Shown here: positions 63,345 through 64,000 of the stretch, piece after piece
How the letters are laid out: every line of letters starts with the position of its first letter
Position numbering within the stretch: the first letter of the stretch is position 1
NCBI RefSeq assembly: GCF_006007965.1
Contig: NZ_CP040748.1
Span: 3,348,001-3,412,000, forward strand
Length of the DNA stretch: 64,000 nt
Origin: Nocardioides jishulii
Lineage (GTDB): Bacteria > Actinomycetota > Actinomycetes > Propionibacteriales > Nocardioidaceae
Direction: 5' to 3'
Notes under the pieces: generated by a model
The model's input: the letters and a program-made list of their open reading frames with translations, nothing else
Database searches by the model: none
Told to the model about the DNA's origin: nothing
Program-made: the position numbers and the translations under genes

Positions 63345-63995
63345 TCAGCTGCTGCGGCGCAGGACGGTCAGCCCGACCAGGCGCGAGACCACCATCGCGA
63401 CGTAGAAGACGCCGATCACCTGCTCGACCATGACGAACGACCGGGCGTGGTCGACCACCGGATAGACGTCCGAGAGCCCGACGCTCGTGAGGGTCGTGAA
63501 CGACAGGTAGAGCAGGTCGAACCACGCCAACGGCTCGGTGCCGTCCGGGCTGGTGGCGCCGACGAAGGAGCCCGGCCACACCACCTGGACGGCCGCGTAC
63601 AGGTAGGCGAACGCCCAGGCCACCACGGTGAAGGCCGCGCCGGTGGCGAAGAGCTCGTCCTTGGTCACCGTGTCGTCGTGGAAGAGGTGGCGCAGCATCG
63701 ACCACGACACGAAGAGGTAGAAGGGCACGTGGAAGGCCGCCGAGACCAGCACCACCGGACCGGAGTCGGGGGCCATCGCCTCGGCCACAGCCAGGCCCAT
63801 CGCCGGCAGTCCGAGCAGGATCGCCACCCAGGTGAGCATCTGGGTGCGCCGCACGACCATCACGGCCGCGAGCACGGCGACCATCTGGAAGACCCCGGCC
63901 ACCGCCCGCCCCACGGTCGACTCGTCGAGGCTCGGGTAGGAGAGCACCACCAGCAGCTGGGCGGCGAGCAGCACGGCCGAGGGATAGCGGGCCAT
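63345..63995 (-). CDS. Six-helix ion channel protein with unusual selectivity filter
   Basis: 216 aa. Six hydrophobic segments (about residues 5-23, 30-48, 53-75, 82-103, 117-143 and 184-208), with a pore loop before the last: FDLLYLSFTTLTSVGLSDVYPV. The arrangement is that of 2TM-type (ion_trans_2) potassium channel pores, but the filter reads TSVGLSD in place of TVGYGD. No RCK domain. ATG 63995, five bases from the window end, so its promoter is outside. Ion selectivity is open. Confidence 0.8.
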   Translation of the reverse strand: MARYPSAVLLAAQLLVVLSYPSLDESTVGRAVAGVFQMVAVLAAVMVVRRTQMLTWVAILLGLPAMGLAVAEAMAPDSGPVVLVSAAFHVPFYLFVSWSMLRHLFHDDTVTKDELFATGAAFTVVAWAFAYLYAAVQVVWPGSFVGATSPDGTEPLAWFDLLYLSFTTLTSVGLSDVYPVVDHARSFVMVEQVIGVFYVAMVVSRLVGLTVLRRSS

Positions 63996-64000
63996 GAGTG

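Overview
The window is high-GC actinobacterial chromosome. The gene content (GTP-type PEP carboxykinase, a mycothiol-dependent maleylpyruvate isomerase-fold protein, an F420-type nitroreductase-family protein, wax ester synthase/DGAT paralogues, menaquinone synthesis, leaderless starts, no phage or IS machinery) fits a free-living member of the Nocardioides/Propionibacteriales type. The genus is an inference from gene content, not from a marker gene.

Layout. 1-1770: GTP-PEPCK (minus, 3' end cut by the window). 1771-5245: a tRNA-Arg(ACG) followed by a gene-poor, less GC-rich stretch with a small membrane protein, a NucA/NucB nuclease C-terminal fragment, an unknown 351-aa protein and decayed coding traces; it looks accessory. 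5246-6143: a Tat-exported protein with an apparent frameshift in a C-run. 6226-14823: recC-recB-recD operon. 14972-15598: ACT-domain protein. 15660-18529: two translationally coupled WS/DGAT genes. 18854-33623: a divergently transcribed lipid megasynthase cluster: a 2517-aa protein (tandem nitronate-monooxygenase-like barrels, KS, AT, two ACPs, KR), a 1579-aa protein (KS, AT-like, dehydratase, 4'-phosphopantetheinyl transferase), a free ACP, an alpha/beta hydrolase and a GT1 glycosyltransferase. It resembles PUFA/heterocyst-glycolipid-type synthases and probably makes a long-chain, possibly glycosylated lipid.

33696-36926: an F420/nitroreductase-family protein, an ABC-F ATPase with an upstream 7-codon leader ORF and hairpin, and menB. 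37000-41239 (minus): a tryptophan-to-anthranilate plus alanine operon, kynA, an amidohydrolase in the formamidase position, kynU and ald, with overlapping genes. 41339-44444 (minus): PadR regulator plus ABC exporter, with a 19-bp palindrome at the padR promoter. 44628-47432: glutamate decarboxylase, a 49-aa basic protein, and a carboxyethylornithine-synthase/AlaDH-family enzyme. 47457-50669: SWIM-SNF2 helicase. 50791-54431: MFS exporter with a C-terminal winged-helix-like extension, AlkD-like DNA glycosylase, sirtuin. 54487-56918: MDMPI-fold protein and a soluble GAF histidine kinase. 57026-58171: acyl-CoA dehydrogenase. 58364-58799: a second probable frameshifted secreted protein.

58849-61877 (minus): a tight three-gene operon of N-formylglutamate amidohydrolase-like protein, DUF1704 (QEGLA) metallopeptidase and GshB-like ATP-grasp ligase. 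This is the least understood system here: its peptidase/ligase pairing resembles the parts of a C-terminal peptide-tailing cycle. 62017-63995: VIT-family transporter, 2'-5' RNA ligase-type phosphodiesterase and an ion channel with an unusual filter.

No CRISPR array, IS element, prophage or rRNA was seen. Many long antisense open frames exist but are high-GC shadows and were left out.
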